A DNA stretch of 64,000 nucleotides, taken from NCBI RefSeq assembly GCF_000091045.1, contig NC_006692.1:1257221-1321220 (forward strand). The letters are read 5' to 3'. Position 1 is the stretch's first letter, and the number at the start of each line of letters is the position of its first letter. Position numbers and translations under genes: made by a program. Under the pieces are notes generated by a model. That model was not told the DNA's origin, did no database searches, and was given only the letters and a program-made list of their open reading frames with translations. The stretch is from Cryptococcus deneoformans JEC21. Lineage: Eukaryota; Basidiomycota; Tremellomycetes; Tremellales; Cryptococcaceae. Shown here piece by piece: positions 1 through 12,519 of the stretch.

Positions 1-1
1 C

Positions 2-321
2 CTCTCTCGACTGCACGTTTGTGTGACATTGGCGCTTGCGCAGTTCGTCGGTGCTTGCGTTGTCATGCTCGCTAGGTAAGTCTTTACCGTTACTTTTTCC
101 CAAAGAGAATGTTACTGACACGTTTCTGATTACAGAGGAACAGCTCCCGACAAGGTCGGTCCTGGCAATGTCTTTCCCAACCCCGCCATCTGGGATATCG
201 GTGGATCTGGCAAGAACATGCCTCTGGCACACTATGAGTTCTGGCTCTGTCTCGTCTGCCAGATCATTATTGTCATTGGTTACGCCATCTTCTTCCGACG
301 CGAACAGCTGAGCAAGCCATA
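2..321 (+). CDS. Probable alpha-1,3-glucan synthase, C-terminal end (partial)
   Basis: Only the last two exons are in the window. Exon A ends at about 75 before a GTAAGT donor. The intron ends at an ACAG acceptor near 135, and the last exon runs to a TAA at 319-321. The peptide has two hydrophobic segments (VTLALAQFVGACVVMLAR and YEFWLCLVCQIIIVIGYAIF) joined by a short loop with APDKVGPGNVFPNP, and it ends FFRREQLSKP. As I remember the family, a multi-pass C-terminus with a GPGNVFP loop and a terminal FR(K/R)EQLSKP is typical of fungal cell-wall alpha-1,3-glucan synthases. These are plasma-membrane enzymes whose product anchors the Cryptococcus capsule. The match rests on this short tail, so another polytopic membrane protein is possible. 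Confidence 0.5.
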
Positions 322-890
322 AACTGTTGTTCACTTGTTTTTTTTTTCTGTTCTTTCTTTTTTACGAGTTACGACAACGATGTAAGGAGAGGAAATTTAT
401 TCGGGGACTCATGTGTCTTTCTTTCATATATAGCAAAAACAAGTATTTTCAACCAACAAGGAGATTTCAGAATTACATGGCGAGGGAGAGACGAAAGATA
501 AGAACGTGGTTATTGGAATATAACAATATCACGAATTACCAGCGTATGGATTATGGACTATGAATTTGTGACGTACTTAGATATACAATTCTCATGTTAG
601 TAGTTGTGAGAATTGTTATTTTTTGCTTCTATAGAGGATTGAATTATATGCATCTATGAAAATACAAGTCCAAGCATGTTTATATGAGATCCTTCGTCGT
701 TCTTGTTGTTGGAAGAGATTCGTGTGTAATTATGCTAGTACTGCGCTCAAGTCACCCGAGACTGTTTACAGGAACAGGCGCGACGCGTCAATCAGTATAC
801 CATAAATTCACTCTGAACAGCTCGCCCTCGACGTTTGATTTCATTGATCTCTTTCATCGTACTTTACTGCATATCTCCTTCATTTTCGCT
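322..890. other. Intergenic: 3' UTR and promoter region
   Basis: This stretch holds the T-rich 3' UTR of the upstream membrane-protein gene and the promoter of the dynactin subunit gene. It is AT-rich, with several short ORFs of no recognisable character. I see no RNA gene or repeat in it. Confidence 0.5.
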
Positions 891-2012
891 ATGACATCTT
901 CCCTTCTACCACTCGAACTAAGACTTCGGACCCTTGAAGCCCAATTATTCGGCGTCCCACCTTCACTCCTTTCCAACCCCGACTCTCCCTCTTCAACATC
1001 ACCGTCGGCGTTTTCCACCCCGGCGGTCACTCGACGGATACTCAGCGTCGCACAAGGGCTGCACCAGCTAGGTGAATCGAGCGATGGTGTAAAGCGACTT
1101 CTTGAAGGGTGTACGTATCTCTCCCTTTGATACCATGTTTCTGGGGAAAATAAGGACTTTTAAAGCTCAAGGCTGATTTGACGTAATTGTGGTGGGAAAC
1201 CTTTTTTTTTTTCTTCTTCTTCAATTGCAACCGTACGTGCTATATCGTATAGATGAGCAATACCTGCCCCTTCTCGCAATACCTGCTGCCACCGGGCCAT
1301 CCCCCAATTCTTCGGCACCAGACCCAAACGCAACCCCATCCACTGAGGAACCTAACTCAACACCAAGGCCAACACCGATCCACGAATCATCCCTCCTTCC
1401 AGACTCTGTAAAGCTCGCCATGATCCTCGAAGCTGCCTCTGACATCCGCGGAGCTGAACGGGACTTGAGAGAGATTGAGATTTTGAAGAATCGACAGGTA
1501 GAAGGCAGTGGGGAGCTTGAACGTGAGTCCCTTTTTGTGTCTTCTTTCGAGTTGTCGTTATGAGCCTGGGTGCTGTCGGGCTTTTCAATCTCATTTTTGA
1601 TCTTCTTACTTTACATGTCCAATCCTGCTGGAAAAAAAGAAATGATGGACCGAAGACTGGTGTGGTAGCTGACCATAAGGAATGTTTAAAGAGCTTTTAC
1701 CCTTAAGACCAAACTTGATTCAAGCCATGCAGGAAGTATCTGAAGAATCCGACAAGGTAGAAGACGCACGAAGGAATGTCGGACAGCTGCTCTTGCGGTA
1801 TAACGATTTCGTACGTCCTTTTCTATATCCAGCGCGATTGTCCCTCCCCGATCCAAAGGCGGCAGAAACTGACTCCAAAGGGTTTTGTTTTAAAAAAGAT
1901 GTCTACGGTATCGGAATTATTCATTGACTTACATCACCAGATGGAGGATCTGGAAGAAGGTGTCCTGAGAGTGGAGAGGAAGAGACGGAAAGAGCTGGCT
2001 TCGCGATATTGA
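891..2012 (+). CDS. Dynactin p24 subunit (DCTN3-like)
   Basis: Four exons (891-1110, 1253-1522, 1680-1810, 1941-2012) join in frame into 230 residues ending LASRY. The architecture follows DCTN3: an N-terminal helix beginning LELRLRTLEAQLFG, a segment around QGLHQLGE, then EQYLPLLAIP, a long helix with DSVKLAMILEAASDIRGAE, and a C-terminal helix with YNDFMEDLEEGV. DCTN3/p24 is the small coiled-coil subunit of the dynactin shoulder, which links p150 and dynamitin to the Arp1 filament in dynein-driven transport. A Ser/Pro/Thr-rich loop near residues 80-105 is longer than in animal p24. The ATG at 891 is the first one that opens directly into the conserved helix; an upstream ATG at 684 would add an unconserved leader. 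All four junctions have good GT/AG sites. Confidence 0.75.
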
Positions 2013-2323
2013 ATATTCGTCAATTTTGATTTCGTCGGATGATGGTGACGATGGGATAATGGTACGGCGATTCGAGCAGTTTGGCGGATAATGGAATGAT
2101 TGAAGTGGAACGGACTCTTTCGATTGAACTGATAGAGGTTGTACAAATGCGAAAGTCGATGCCCTGCATGAGATTATTGGGAGACGACCATGATGCTAAG
2201 GAAAAATGCTATAACATGTACTGCTACAACCATTGACCGATATACGCTTCGATCACCCCCCCAAAAAAAAGAAAAAAAAGAGTGAAGGGCGCCACACCAT
2301 TGCAATGACTCATAGTCCAATGC

Positions 2324-3749
2324 TCAGTGATCATCTTCCTCCTCTCCCGGACATCCTCCAGGCCCCTCCATCTCTTCATACGACTTGTATTTGTACGCAC
2401 ACCAAAAACAAAAGAGATGTTCATGTCGAAGTTGGTCGACTGTGAATGTTAGGTACGTCGCGGGCTGCAAGATGGGATTGGGCGGTATTAGTTGGTTGAA
2501 GACGTTTGAAAGAAAAAGAAGGAGAATAAGGAGCTACTCACGTCCATGGAAAGTACCCGCTTTGTCCCTGGCACCATCTCCTCCCAGTCTACATCTTTAT
2601 AATCCACCTCTTCCTTGTGTTCGTGTTGCTCTCCTTCTCCTTCTCGCCGGAGCCGCTCAACCCTACTCTCTTCCACACCAAATCTTAGCACCCCTTCTTC
2701 CTCTTCTTCTCCGCGGTCTGCACCGAGATCAAGGTCAGTCAACATATCTCTCCTCATCTGCTCTCTCAATCTCTCCGCAGCAGAGATGTTTTCTTCCTTT
2801 CCAAACGAGGACAACTTGGGTAAAGGTCGGGAGGGTGAGAACGAGGGCGAGGGTGAGAAGAGGTCCAGTTGGGAAGGGTAAATGAGTTTAAGTAATGGGC
2901 GGGGGAGCGTGCCGAGCGGATCGGGGGGGAGGACGTGTAATGGATGGAACTGTTGTCGAGCATCAGTCTTGCTCTGTTTCTGGCGTAGAGATGCAAGAGG
3001 GTAACACATACCTTGACCCCCTTCTCCCGATCCATCTCCACCAACAACTCCCTCGCCTTTTTGCCTTTTCTTTCCCTCTCCTTCTCTGCCCACTCCACCC
3101 TCTGCCGGTCCCTGAACCCCTCCGTCGCCCGCCCGAGCTGCTCCATTTTCGCAGTATCCAAAGCGTCTGGGTTCCGGTTCGCCGTGTTGAGTGGTAGAGG
3201 CGGCGGGGACGGGGAGCGGGCGGACAGACCTTTGCGCCGGGCCCAGAGTGAGATTCGGATTGGTTCGTTTCGAGGACGGGTGGGTTCTCGTTCTCGTTCT
3301 CTCTCCAGACTCTCTTGATGCCCATTTTCGTTCTCCTCCTGTCCGTCGTCCAGACGTGGCCGTTTGCTTCCTATGCCGCCTCTGGAGGAAGACGCAAGAT
3401 GTAAAGGCGGCGACGGTGACCGCTTCTTGCCCAAACCTTGACCCACTTTCCAGCCCATCTTCATCATCATCTCCATCGCCTTGTTTCCTCCCTTCTCCGC
3501 CTCCCGCGCCTCCTCCTTATCCCCACCCTTCCCCCGATCATCCCCAAACCGTTCAAACAAGCTAGTCTCCAGCCCCTCTCTCCTCCGCTGCTCCTCCAAG
3601 TCTTTCAGCTTTAGCTGGTTCTTCGCCTGACCCGAGCGCTGTGACTTGAGCGACTCCTTGGCTCGGCGGGCAGAGTAGTTGAGCGGTTCGGGCGGAGGGG
3701 CGTCGACGAGGAATTTATCGGACATGAAGTCGTCTTCAGAGTCTGACAT
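2324..3749 (-). CDS. G-patch domain protein, GPATCH11/CCDC75-like
   Basis: Three exons on the minus strand (3749-3012, 2949-2542, 2464-2324) join in phase 0 into 428 residues. The N-terminus has the acidic MSDSEDDFMSDKFL start typical of GPATCH11. A G-patch lies at about 88-130 (MGWKVGQGLGKK, later GGIGSKR), followed by a basic, Arg/Glu-rich helical region. The last exon encodes a Cys pair (FCFWCAYKY) and a later CPG, then an acidic tail. This reproduces the C-terminal zinc-binding-like domain of human GPATCH11. The family is nuclear; some members act at kinetochores or in RNA processing by stimulating DEAH helicases through the G-patch, so a splicing or ribosome-biogenesis role is inferred. 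An in-frame ORF extends upstream to 3899 but is hydrophobic and unlike the family, so the ATG at 3749 is preferred. It is divergent from the BRCT gene. Confidence 0.75.
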
Positions 3750-4079
3750 TGTGGGACCGGGGGAATATGCTGTATTGGGGCTAAACGAGGATGTAGAATG
3801 CGTCAAGAGGAAAGCCAGAGACGCAACGAAATGTACTGCATTTGAGCTGGATACTGTATCCACGGCCACAGCCTCCATACGCCATCCTGTGCGGGACAAG
3901 CAGAGTCATTCATGCAGCACACAAATAGACAAAGGTCCAATATTACGTAAATGAGAACAGATCTCGCAACTGCAAAGATTATGTCGTTGTCAGCCAGGCT
4001 CAGGCCCGTGTTTCCCAGCGATTTGCTCCAATTTCCCCAGCACTGCAGGCATAAACGAAAGCCACATCTCCACCAGCCC
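3750..4079. promoter_or_regulatory. Divergent promoter between the G-patch and BRCT genes
   Basis: About 330 bp separate the start codons of two divergently transcribed genes. There is no clear TATA box. The stretch must hold both 5' UTRs. In-frame ATGs at 3951 and 3981 could extend the BRCT protein, but they add residues with no recognisable domain. Confidence 0.4.
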
Positions 4080-7000
4080 ATGAGCCATTATCCATCCGAC
4101 AGGGATCCGGTGGACCCCAGCCGCCCAGCGCCCTATCCTCCGCTTCCCACACATCCGCGTCCGTACTACAGTGATCCAGCGCTTCGCCCGCCTTCCCGAG
4201 AACTGAGCACACGTATGCACGACTATGGGGGGCAATGGACCGCGCAAGACACGTACCGCCGGTATCCCGCATCAGAGTCCTCTGGAGCAGCGCAACCTAG
4301 AAGGGAGATCGACCTGCGCGAGCAGCTCGAACGACGCAGAAAAGAAAGAGAGATCGAAAGACGTAGAGACGAACTGGAGATGGAACGGCAAAGAGACGAG
4401 TTGGAGAGGGAACAGCAAAGGCTGGAGAGAGAGCTTGAACAACGCATGGAAGAGCTGGAGCAGGAACGACGTAGGAAGGAAAGAGAAGGCGCTACAAAGC
4501 TCAAAATGCGGATGGCCGCTCCTCCTCGCCCAGCTCATCCTGCTTCTCCTCCGCCACGACCGCCTTCCCCTGCACCCACTCCATCTGTGCGCAAACCCGT
4601 GTTCCACGACCGTGGATTCTTCCTGGCAAAAGACATTATCCAAGCTGGAGGCCCGAGTAAGACTCGTTTGATGTCTCTAATCAGGGTGCGTCTATTTTAT
4701 TTTATATTCCATTTTCAAGAAGGCTGACGTCGACAATGATATTAGGAAAAAGGCAAGGGAACAGCCTTTCCAGATCCGCTCCGCCCTAAAGTAGTCTACA
4801 TCATTGTCCGCCTCGACTCCAGTTGCCCCAAAAACTACACTGCCCTCGCCGCAACAGGCACCGAGACATTCCACCAATGCTCCATCACCGGCGATTGGAC
4901 GACGCCAAATGTGATTAAACATCTCGCCAAAGTGAAAGGAGACTTTCCAGCCAACGAGTTTTCATCTGGTATAAACAGGAAATATGTGCTCAGAGAGGAA
5001 TGGGTTGACGAGTGTATTGCGAAGAAAAGGTTGATCGACGAAAGAGAAGGGTTTGGAGGATGGGAAGTCAAGTACGTATAATATCTTTATTTTGGGAGTC
5101 TGGAATAGAAACTGATGTCTGAATAGAGTGACTTTTGATCCTTCCCTTGCAAATGGACCTTTTCTTCCACCCGTCCCCTCTGCTGCTTCTGCTCCGCCCT
5201 CTCTTCTCGCGCGCATTGGATCATCGTCCATCTCCACACCTCCAGATGGAGAAACATCAAGAGACGTTATCGGTTCCAATGACTTGTTATCCCGGATTGG
5301 ATCTCCATCCATCCAAGAAACTGTTGTTAGTCCTGGCAATCTCCTTTCCCGGATCAAATCACCCTCTATCTCTTTGGCTCAGCATGGAGAGTCGTCGAGT
5401 AATACTTTAAATGAAGACGGTGTGGATGATCAACATCGATCTTCTCACTTTTATGTCGATCCGCAATCGCAATCGCAATCGCAACCGCAATCACCTACGC
5501 AATCACCTCCCCCAGCTCAACAGCTCCTTCAACGACCCCCAACTCCGCCAATGCCACCTCAACTTTCCCCTCTTCCCACGCGTCCATTCTCTCGATCCAG
5601 CCAACCACTTCCTACCCCGCCCACTGGCGGTGATGGTGGCGAACCGCTGACTCAACCAGTACCGAGAGCCTCTACCACAACCTCCTCCCCACTTGATTTA
5701 TCATTACCTTCAAGACCTGCTGGACGTCAATACGAAGATCAACGACACGAATCTCAGAGGGAGCGACCAAACTATGATAATCAGAGGTTACCACCTCGCC
5801 AGCCACGCGAGAGGGAACGAGGTATGGATCCTAGGTTTAGTAGCTCTAGATCCAGGTCGCCATTGGCATCTCCCCCGATTGGCCAAACGTCTAGGCGAAA
5901 TCGTCGACCATCCCACTCACCTCCTCCTCCCGCAAGACGACGCTCACCATCTCCACTAACACATGCATATCAAGACTCATACCCACGATTTTCGCAAGCT
6001 GGCGAAGAACACTTATCGTCTCGCCCCAACACACCCCCTACGCCTGGCGTACCAGATATGCCTACTTCCAACAACTCGCTTACCGCGAATCAGACGCAGG
6101 CGCAGACTTTGAACCAGAACCAGAACCAGATCGGCCTTGGTCACTTACCCAACGCATCCCAAGCAACTTTTACATCATCGTTACCTCCTCAGACCTCAAG
6201 ACCATCCCAGCCCACACGACCGATCACTGGACCACTCCTGAACTCAAGACTACCATCAAGGCCATCCGAACTACCTCTTCAACCTTCTCCATCATCCCAA
6301 TTCGCCCAACCCACCCAACCTACGTCCACGCCTGAGTCTGCGTCTACGTCTGCGTCTGCATCTGCATCTGCGCGCCCACAGACAACAATGCGATCTGTCC
6401 CAGTCGCAGTCCCTCTCTCCGGACACGGAGCACCGCATCGAAGGATGACACCTGCCCCTGGACCATCTGCAGCACAGGTCCGATCACCAAACCTTTCGTC
6501 GAGGTTATCTCAACCGGCGCAACCAGTCGTATTACCGTTATCCCAACCGCCTCAGACACACGTGCAGTACCCACCCAGTCCGCCTCATAGTGCATCCGAA
6601 ACTGTGCGACAGTCACAGACGGTGCCTCTGCAGCCCCAGACTCAATCCCAGCCACAGTCACAGTCACATTCACAATTACAGCAGCGTACCCAACCATCGT
6701 CCCATCGCTCTCCTCAAAACGTCCCAGCTCCCCAAGCCTCTCAAGCCTCTCACTCAACCCATCCTACACCTCCCGTCAAACCGTTGTCGAGCCAGAGTAA
6801 GGGCAGCACCGCTGTGAACACTGGCCAGGGAGTGAATCAAGGCACGACGATTCCGCCTTTGACAGGAACAAGAACAGGGGCAGGGACTGATCAGCATCAG
6901 CATCAGCTCGATGTGAAGAACATGGAGGCTGTTGTGGGAGCGGGCGCCAGGGCGGAGAACAGCAAGGGCACGAATCAGAGTCTGATTCAAAGCCAGGTCA

Positions 7001-8798
7001 AATCTGAGGACAAGAAGGACAACAGCGTCAAGGGACGAAAGAAGAATGCTGGGAAAAAGAAAGGAAAGGGTAAAGAAATACAGAACGGTGCCCAGATCGC
7101 AAAGGTCGAATCGCAGAAGGGCAAACTCCAGTTGAAGAGCGAAAATCAAAATCGCGACCAAAATTGGAGGAACGGAACAGATGAAGCAAAGGAGGAGAAA
7201 ATCGATGCCAACCTTAATGTTGAACAAGGTGAACATGGGGAGAAAAACAAAGTTGACCAAAAAGGACAATCGCAAAAGGAAAAGGGAAAGCCCAAAGTCA
7301 TACCCGACGCGGAGGCTGAGACATTCTCCTCGTCTCAGGGATCATTGCACTTTTCATTACCAGTGGTCGACACTTTGCCTTTGTCTATCCATCCTGCTCG
7401 ACCCGAACACGCGAAACTCACTCAGCCTATCCAGCCCGATCATCCCTCCCAAAGTTCTGAACCATTTGATTCCTTCCATTTACCTTCATCTCTACCATTT
7501 CCACAATCCGATACTCTCGGCCTTGCTTCCAGCCCCGATGTCTTGACCACCCCTGGTGCTTCCCATGAACAAGCTTTATCGCTTGTAAACAATGGATCGA
7601 TGCAGTCTCCTTTACCGCCCTCCCAAACACTAGCGTCATCGTCATCATTATCCTCGCCAAACGCATCTGTCCGATCTGTTCAGGCTTTGCAGCCTTTGCA
7701 GTCCACAATGGCAAGTTCGGACCGTGCTGCGGGATCATCTACGGAGCACGAGCAAATATTACCCTCATCTCCCGGCCAAGTCGCCCACGTTCCTCGTGTA
7801 CGCCCAGACGCCCACACTTCAACTATCCCATCTCCTTTGTTCCTCCGCATGCCACCTATTTCCTCTCCATCAGCAAGTCCACATAACCTTTCATCTCGGA
7901 CGTTGGCTTCCAGCTCAACGACCGCTAGTCAAGTATCAGTGCCAATGCAGGAGAAAGAGAAGGACAAGGATCAGATTAAAGTCGATCAGAACGGTTCGCA
8001 AGCGGGCAAAATTGAAAGTGTTGATAAAGGAAAAGGGGAAGAACGCTTGGGCGATACACAGGGTGCAGGGCTGTTTACGGTAGCTGGTGCAGTACCGTTG
8101 AGCTTCTGGGTATACGGTGGGTCAAGGGCGCGGACGCTGGAAATCGTCATCACCGTAAGTTCCTTCCCACTTCCCATATCCCTATCTATCCATCTATTTC
8201 TCTTTTTTTGGATATCTTCCATGATTTGTCCATAATGTTGATAATCCCTTTCCCGCAACTGTAATTGTAGCACGCCGGTGGCGGTATCCTCACTTCCCCA
8301 ACTCTCGCTGGATTTCTCGTCCTGCCCTTACCCCCTTCTTCCCCTATAAATAACCCCGATCACATTGAAGCTGTACGATCAGTGCGAGGACAGGAATGGA
8401 GAGTAGTGGTTTCTGAAGAATGGGTTTTAGATTGTGTGGAGAAGGGTGAGTTACTTGATGTAAAGAGGTACCTGTTGGAGGTGCCGCCTTCGGAGGAAGA
8501 GGAAGTGGCGGGCGTGCTTGAGGATATTGATATGGAAGAAGAGGAGGAGATTAGGGGAGGAGGGGAAGGACACAGTGATGAACGAGAAGGTAACAGCGAC
8601 GGACATGGGAACGCAGGAGAGTCAGTGAGAATAGAAGAAGCGATCAATTCCGAGAAATCGGCCATCAAGAAGCCCGAAAAATCTTCGAGCGGTTGGATGA
8701 GCATGTTCACGAGGAAACGACCTGCACCGGATGGTGATGAAGAAGTATATATCGGTAAACGAGGAAGGGGATTTCACTCTGATGATACCTCCGCGTGA
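4080..8798 (+). CDS. Large protein with N- and C-terminal BRCT domains
   Basis: Four exons (4080-4685, 4746-5071, 5127-8154, 8271-8798) join in frame into 1495 residues. A charged coiled coil at about 75-140 is built from repeated ERxRxELE units. BRCT 1 lies at about 178-305: FHDRGFFLAKDII, then VVYIIVRLD, and EEWVDECI with the conserved Trp. BRCT 2 lies at about 1300-1390: LSFWVYGG, then HAGGGILTS, and SEEWVLDCVEKGELL. About 1000 residues between them are low complexity: Pro/Ser/Gln-rich with QSQSQ runs, then a Lys-rich stretch. BRCT domains bind phosphopeptides or other BRCTs at DNA lesions, replication forks or telomeres, so a nuclear DNA-damage or telomere scaffold is likely. I cannot assign it to Rtt107, Rap1 or another named family. 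The start at 4080 is uncertain, with in-frame ATGs upstream. Confidence 0.7.
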
Positions 8799-10018
8799 TA
8801 TACTTACAGGATATGATCATTTATAATTACGATCTAATTACGACCTTTCAATCGAATTTCCTCTAGACTTGGCTTGTATGTATGGATTTTTTCGTTTTCC
8901 AAGCCTATCAATAGGCGCTCCAACCAAGACCGAATTTACACCTACATACCATCTCCCACTGCTGCATATGTGGATTATGACCTTTGTTGACTTGCCCTTT
9001 CTCTCCTTCACATTCTACAGCATTAAACTCGATTGCCTTTCTTTGTCATGGCAAGGGCAAGTCGTTGAATTGGGTAAAACTGAAAGGTTAATAGTTGTAA
9101 TAAAATGACGAATAAATCCGGAAGCTGGGGAGTCTCAGAGAGAAGTTGAAATAGAGAATGGGCATTGTAAAAGAGAACGAAGAGAAATAGCGACCACTTG
9201 ACGACCAGTTATGACCATCTACAATTAACAAAAAAAACTCGAACGTACCGAGTTATGTCAATATTTGTACGTATTGCTGCACATATAGAAGTACAATCAA
9301 TGAATAAGCACTGTCTTGCGACAATACTCTACCCTCGGTATAGCTGCATGTAGATACAGAGGATAATAATATGACCGGTAAAATCTTCGCCCTCCTCTTC
9401 TAGCCTCTAACCTCTTCTACATCCATCCCTCCTCTCCTCTCCTCGTAATCTCGACAGTCAAAAGTAGGACTCACAGAAGGGAGAAAAGAAAGGAACAAAT
9501 ACTCCTTCACTACCGAAGGCATAATTAAGCGGGCCATCATACCTTGTAAACATTTGTAGATGTGAGAAACGCTGCATGTGAATAGAAGTAGATAATGCGT
9601 GTACCAGTAACCGACGGAATAAATCGGCAGCATGATAGTCAAGACTCAACAGAATCATTTATATTTTCATTTCCATTTTGTAAAACTGCATTTCCTTTTG
9701 TGTATATCAATTCAAAAAATACCTTACACCTACAGCAGAAAGCCCTTGCTCATTTTGTTTCCGGCTGAAGAGGAGGAGAGATAAGAGATGTATGTAAAAG
9801 AGAAAGGAAGATGAGAAAAAAATAAACTGGAAGAATGATGACAAGTAAAATCAGTATATACACTCAACAAAAACGGTTGTTCAGGAAAGGAGAAATAAAC
9901 ACGTCTTTTATTGTTTGTCTTTTTTCCGTTTGTCTTGTTGTTATCCGCCCTTACAAGGAACCTTCACAAAACAAAATTTCTCCTCCGGCCCCCTAATCTC
10001 TTTTCATCCTCCTCACAC
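8799..10018. other. Convergent intergenic region
   Basis: About 1.2 kb lies between the stop codons of the BRCT gene (plus) and the forkhead gene (minus). It is AT-rich, with A and T tracts around 9220 and 9830 consistent with 3' UTRs of both genes. I found no convincing gene, tRNA or repeat. Confidence 0.5.
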
Positions 10019-12519
10019 TCATGGCTGGCCGTAAAGCTCATCATCCTCTAGTTCATCAACCGAGCCCTCTTGTCCCCGATTCCCTTCTACCCATTTCTCA
10101 TGCAACGCCCCCTGTCCCTGCCCTTGTCCGGACTCTAGTCCTTGCCCATGACCATGACCATGACTATGACCATTACCGTTACTGCGCGCGTAATTCTGAC
10201 CTAGCTCGCTACCTGCTCCAGAGCTTATAGGGGCCACACCCGGCGGTAGTTGCGCATGTCCATCCGGCGGCGGCAAAACACTTCCCATTCCCATCCCCAT
10301 CCTTCCACCCATACCCAAGCCCCTGGCATCGTTCTCCTTCCCCACACGCGAGCCTGCTTCCTTTGATGCTGCTTCCTTCTCCAATTTGGCTTTGCGCGCT
10401 TTAGCTTTTCGTCCCGGTCGGCCTTCGTCTGGTACACCAGGTATGACTGTCCACCAACCGCCTTTACCGCCCGAGTCATCTGGTACTCCATCGACTTTGT
10501 TAACTCTTACAAACATTTTCCTATAAGAAGCGAAAGTGATACCGTCAGTTCTCTATACCTGTTACAGATTTACAGAGAAGGAGGAAAAAGACTCACTTCA
10601 AACTAAGATTATGCCTAATCGAATTCTGCCACCCAGCCGTCTTCTTCTCATCCAACGTCTTGAAAAACGGAAACCTTTCCGCGATACTTGCATAAATTTG
10701 ATTCAACTGTAGCTTCCTATCAGGCGCATTCTCAATCGCATGCCGAATCATTTCATGGTACGGATAGGGCGGCTTGCAGTCGTATCCGGGTCGTTCGCCT
10801 TCAGTAGGGAGTTCATTGACTTTACGGCCGCCGCCGCCTGTTCGGGGAGCGTGTACGCGAGGGAGGTTAGGCGAAAACTGTTGGGTTTGGGATGAGGAAT
10901 GGTGATGGGCGTGGGGATGCGAGTGAGAATGGGAAAGGGAGTGGCCGTGACCACGGATGTGGTCGTGTGGGTAAGAGTGCATAGACCCAGAAGACCCTGC
11001 AATCGGCGCAGACACAAGATGGTGCGAAATCGCAGATGATTGCGATGCCGTCGAAGACGACGTCGGTGCCCTTCTCGCTGTAGACGCACCCGCAATTGAA
11101 GGTAACGCATTTGAAGCTGCATCTTCCTCCGAGATCCTTGAACCGGCAGAGGCAGTATCGTTTAACGGGACGAGATAATCGATATTCTCTTCGACGTGGG
11201 GTAGTATCGCCAGTCCGCGAGTGGGAGGAGGTGACATGGTTCCCCGAGAAGACATTGCCCGTCGAGGAAAAGACATGATCTCCCTTGCCGGTGCGGGACC
11301 GCCGATAGTCCTTCGACGTTTGTGGCCGAGAACAGAAGTGATGGGTGATCCTTCCACTGCTTCGGCAGCTGCCAACAAGCCGTGAAGCTTGTCTGGTGTA
11401 CTTGCGCGTCTACGATGTCCTCGCTCAGGCGATTGGCTTGCTCGCCGTTTTCCTCGGCCTCTGAGAAGCATACTTTGCTCAAACGGGTTATGGGAAAGAT
11501 GCGCTACTTCTTGCTCCGGGGATGCTGCGAGCGGTTCTCCGGGTAAGGATTTCGTACGGCTAACAGGTGTCTTCTCCGCCAATGTGGCAATCTCTGCAAA
11601 TTCTTCCAGCACTGAACGTGCAGGGGTATCCGGCAAGTGTCGTTTTGAGCTAGAGATGGGTGAAACAAGCGTAGATAGCGTCGGGCTCCTTGACGGCTGT
11701 TTTCCTTTCGATGTCGAGTTTGAGTTTGCGGTCGTAATGATATCTCCCGATAGTCTACTGCGGGTATGCGCTGCAACATCCTTGGGCGCCGAGCGGGGTC
11801 TATCATCGAGTTCATCATCGTTGACGATATCTTTCCCGTGCCAGATAAGACCTCGGATGGTAGGAGGCTCAGACGATTCAGGAGGGGGATAGTCCCACTG
11901 AGAATGGGGGAAAGCGGCAAGGACGGCCTTGTGGATCTCTTGGGCTTCAGGCGCGCGGGGAAAACGTTCAAGGATGAGGTGACGGATGCCATTAAGCGGC
12001 ATGGACGGAACTAGAGGTGTGTGTGGCGGCGGGACATGATGGAAGTTTGTTCGGAGCCTGAGTGGGAAGTCAGCTCTAGTCAAAAGGTCCAAGGGGGGAG
12101 ACAGATACTCACCAAGAGATCAAATCAATGCTTGCACCGTTTCGCAAAACCATCTTTGCTTCGAATGCCGGCGCCAAAGGCGAGCTTCCTCTACCTCTTC
12201 TTACCTCCCCATCTTCCTCTTGCCCATCCGCAAACAATTTCCTCTCGATTCTCGTCCTCTCACTTGCCAAACCCCGTTCAGACCGACCATATTCGCCAGG
12301 TCGGTAGGGGGAATAAGGGGCAAAATGAGTTGTCAACGGATATCGGGAAGAGGTGTGGTGAGGGTCAAAAGAGGGAGGGTAGTTGAGGGTGGAGGAGCTA
12401 GAAGTGGTGTTTGGCGACATGGAGGCAGGAGTGGGGTAGAAGCGGGATGATGATGTTTTTTGAGGGGATGTACGTGTTGGAGAGGGGTTACCGTATGACT
12501 TAGTCAAAGCTCCAGGCAT
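10019..12519 (-). CDS. Forkhead transcription factor
   Basis: Three exons (12519-12113, 12057-10597, 10520-10019) join in frame into 789 residues. The forkhead winged helix is at about 562-650, near the C-terminus. It contains [14 protein letters not shown], then the recognition helix [15 protein letters not shown], and ends GGWWTVIPG, split by the last intron inside LK/K. The C-terminus after it is basic and then Gly/His-rich. The N-terminal half carries a conserved-looking segment around [18 protein letters not shown], and the rest is Ser/Pro-rich with His runs. I see no FHA domain, which makes an Fkh2-type protein unlikely; an HCM1 or FKH101-type identity is possible but not proven. Such factors drive cell-cycle or development genes. 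The start is the first ATG after a likely 5'-UTR intron whose acceptor is near 12540. The open frame continues upstream to 12612 without an ATG. Confidence 0.8.

Noticed and set aside
3750..3899. N-terminal extension of the G-patch protein
   Set aside because: The extra residues are hydrophobic and would precede the acidic MSDSEDDF start that matches the family's normal N-terminus.
6344..7275. Minus-strand ORFs opposite the BRCT gene linker
   Set aside because: Repetitive Gln/Ser codons read in antisense give long open frames; no start context or domain is present.
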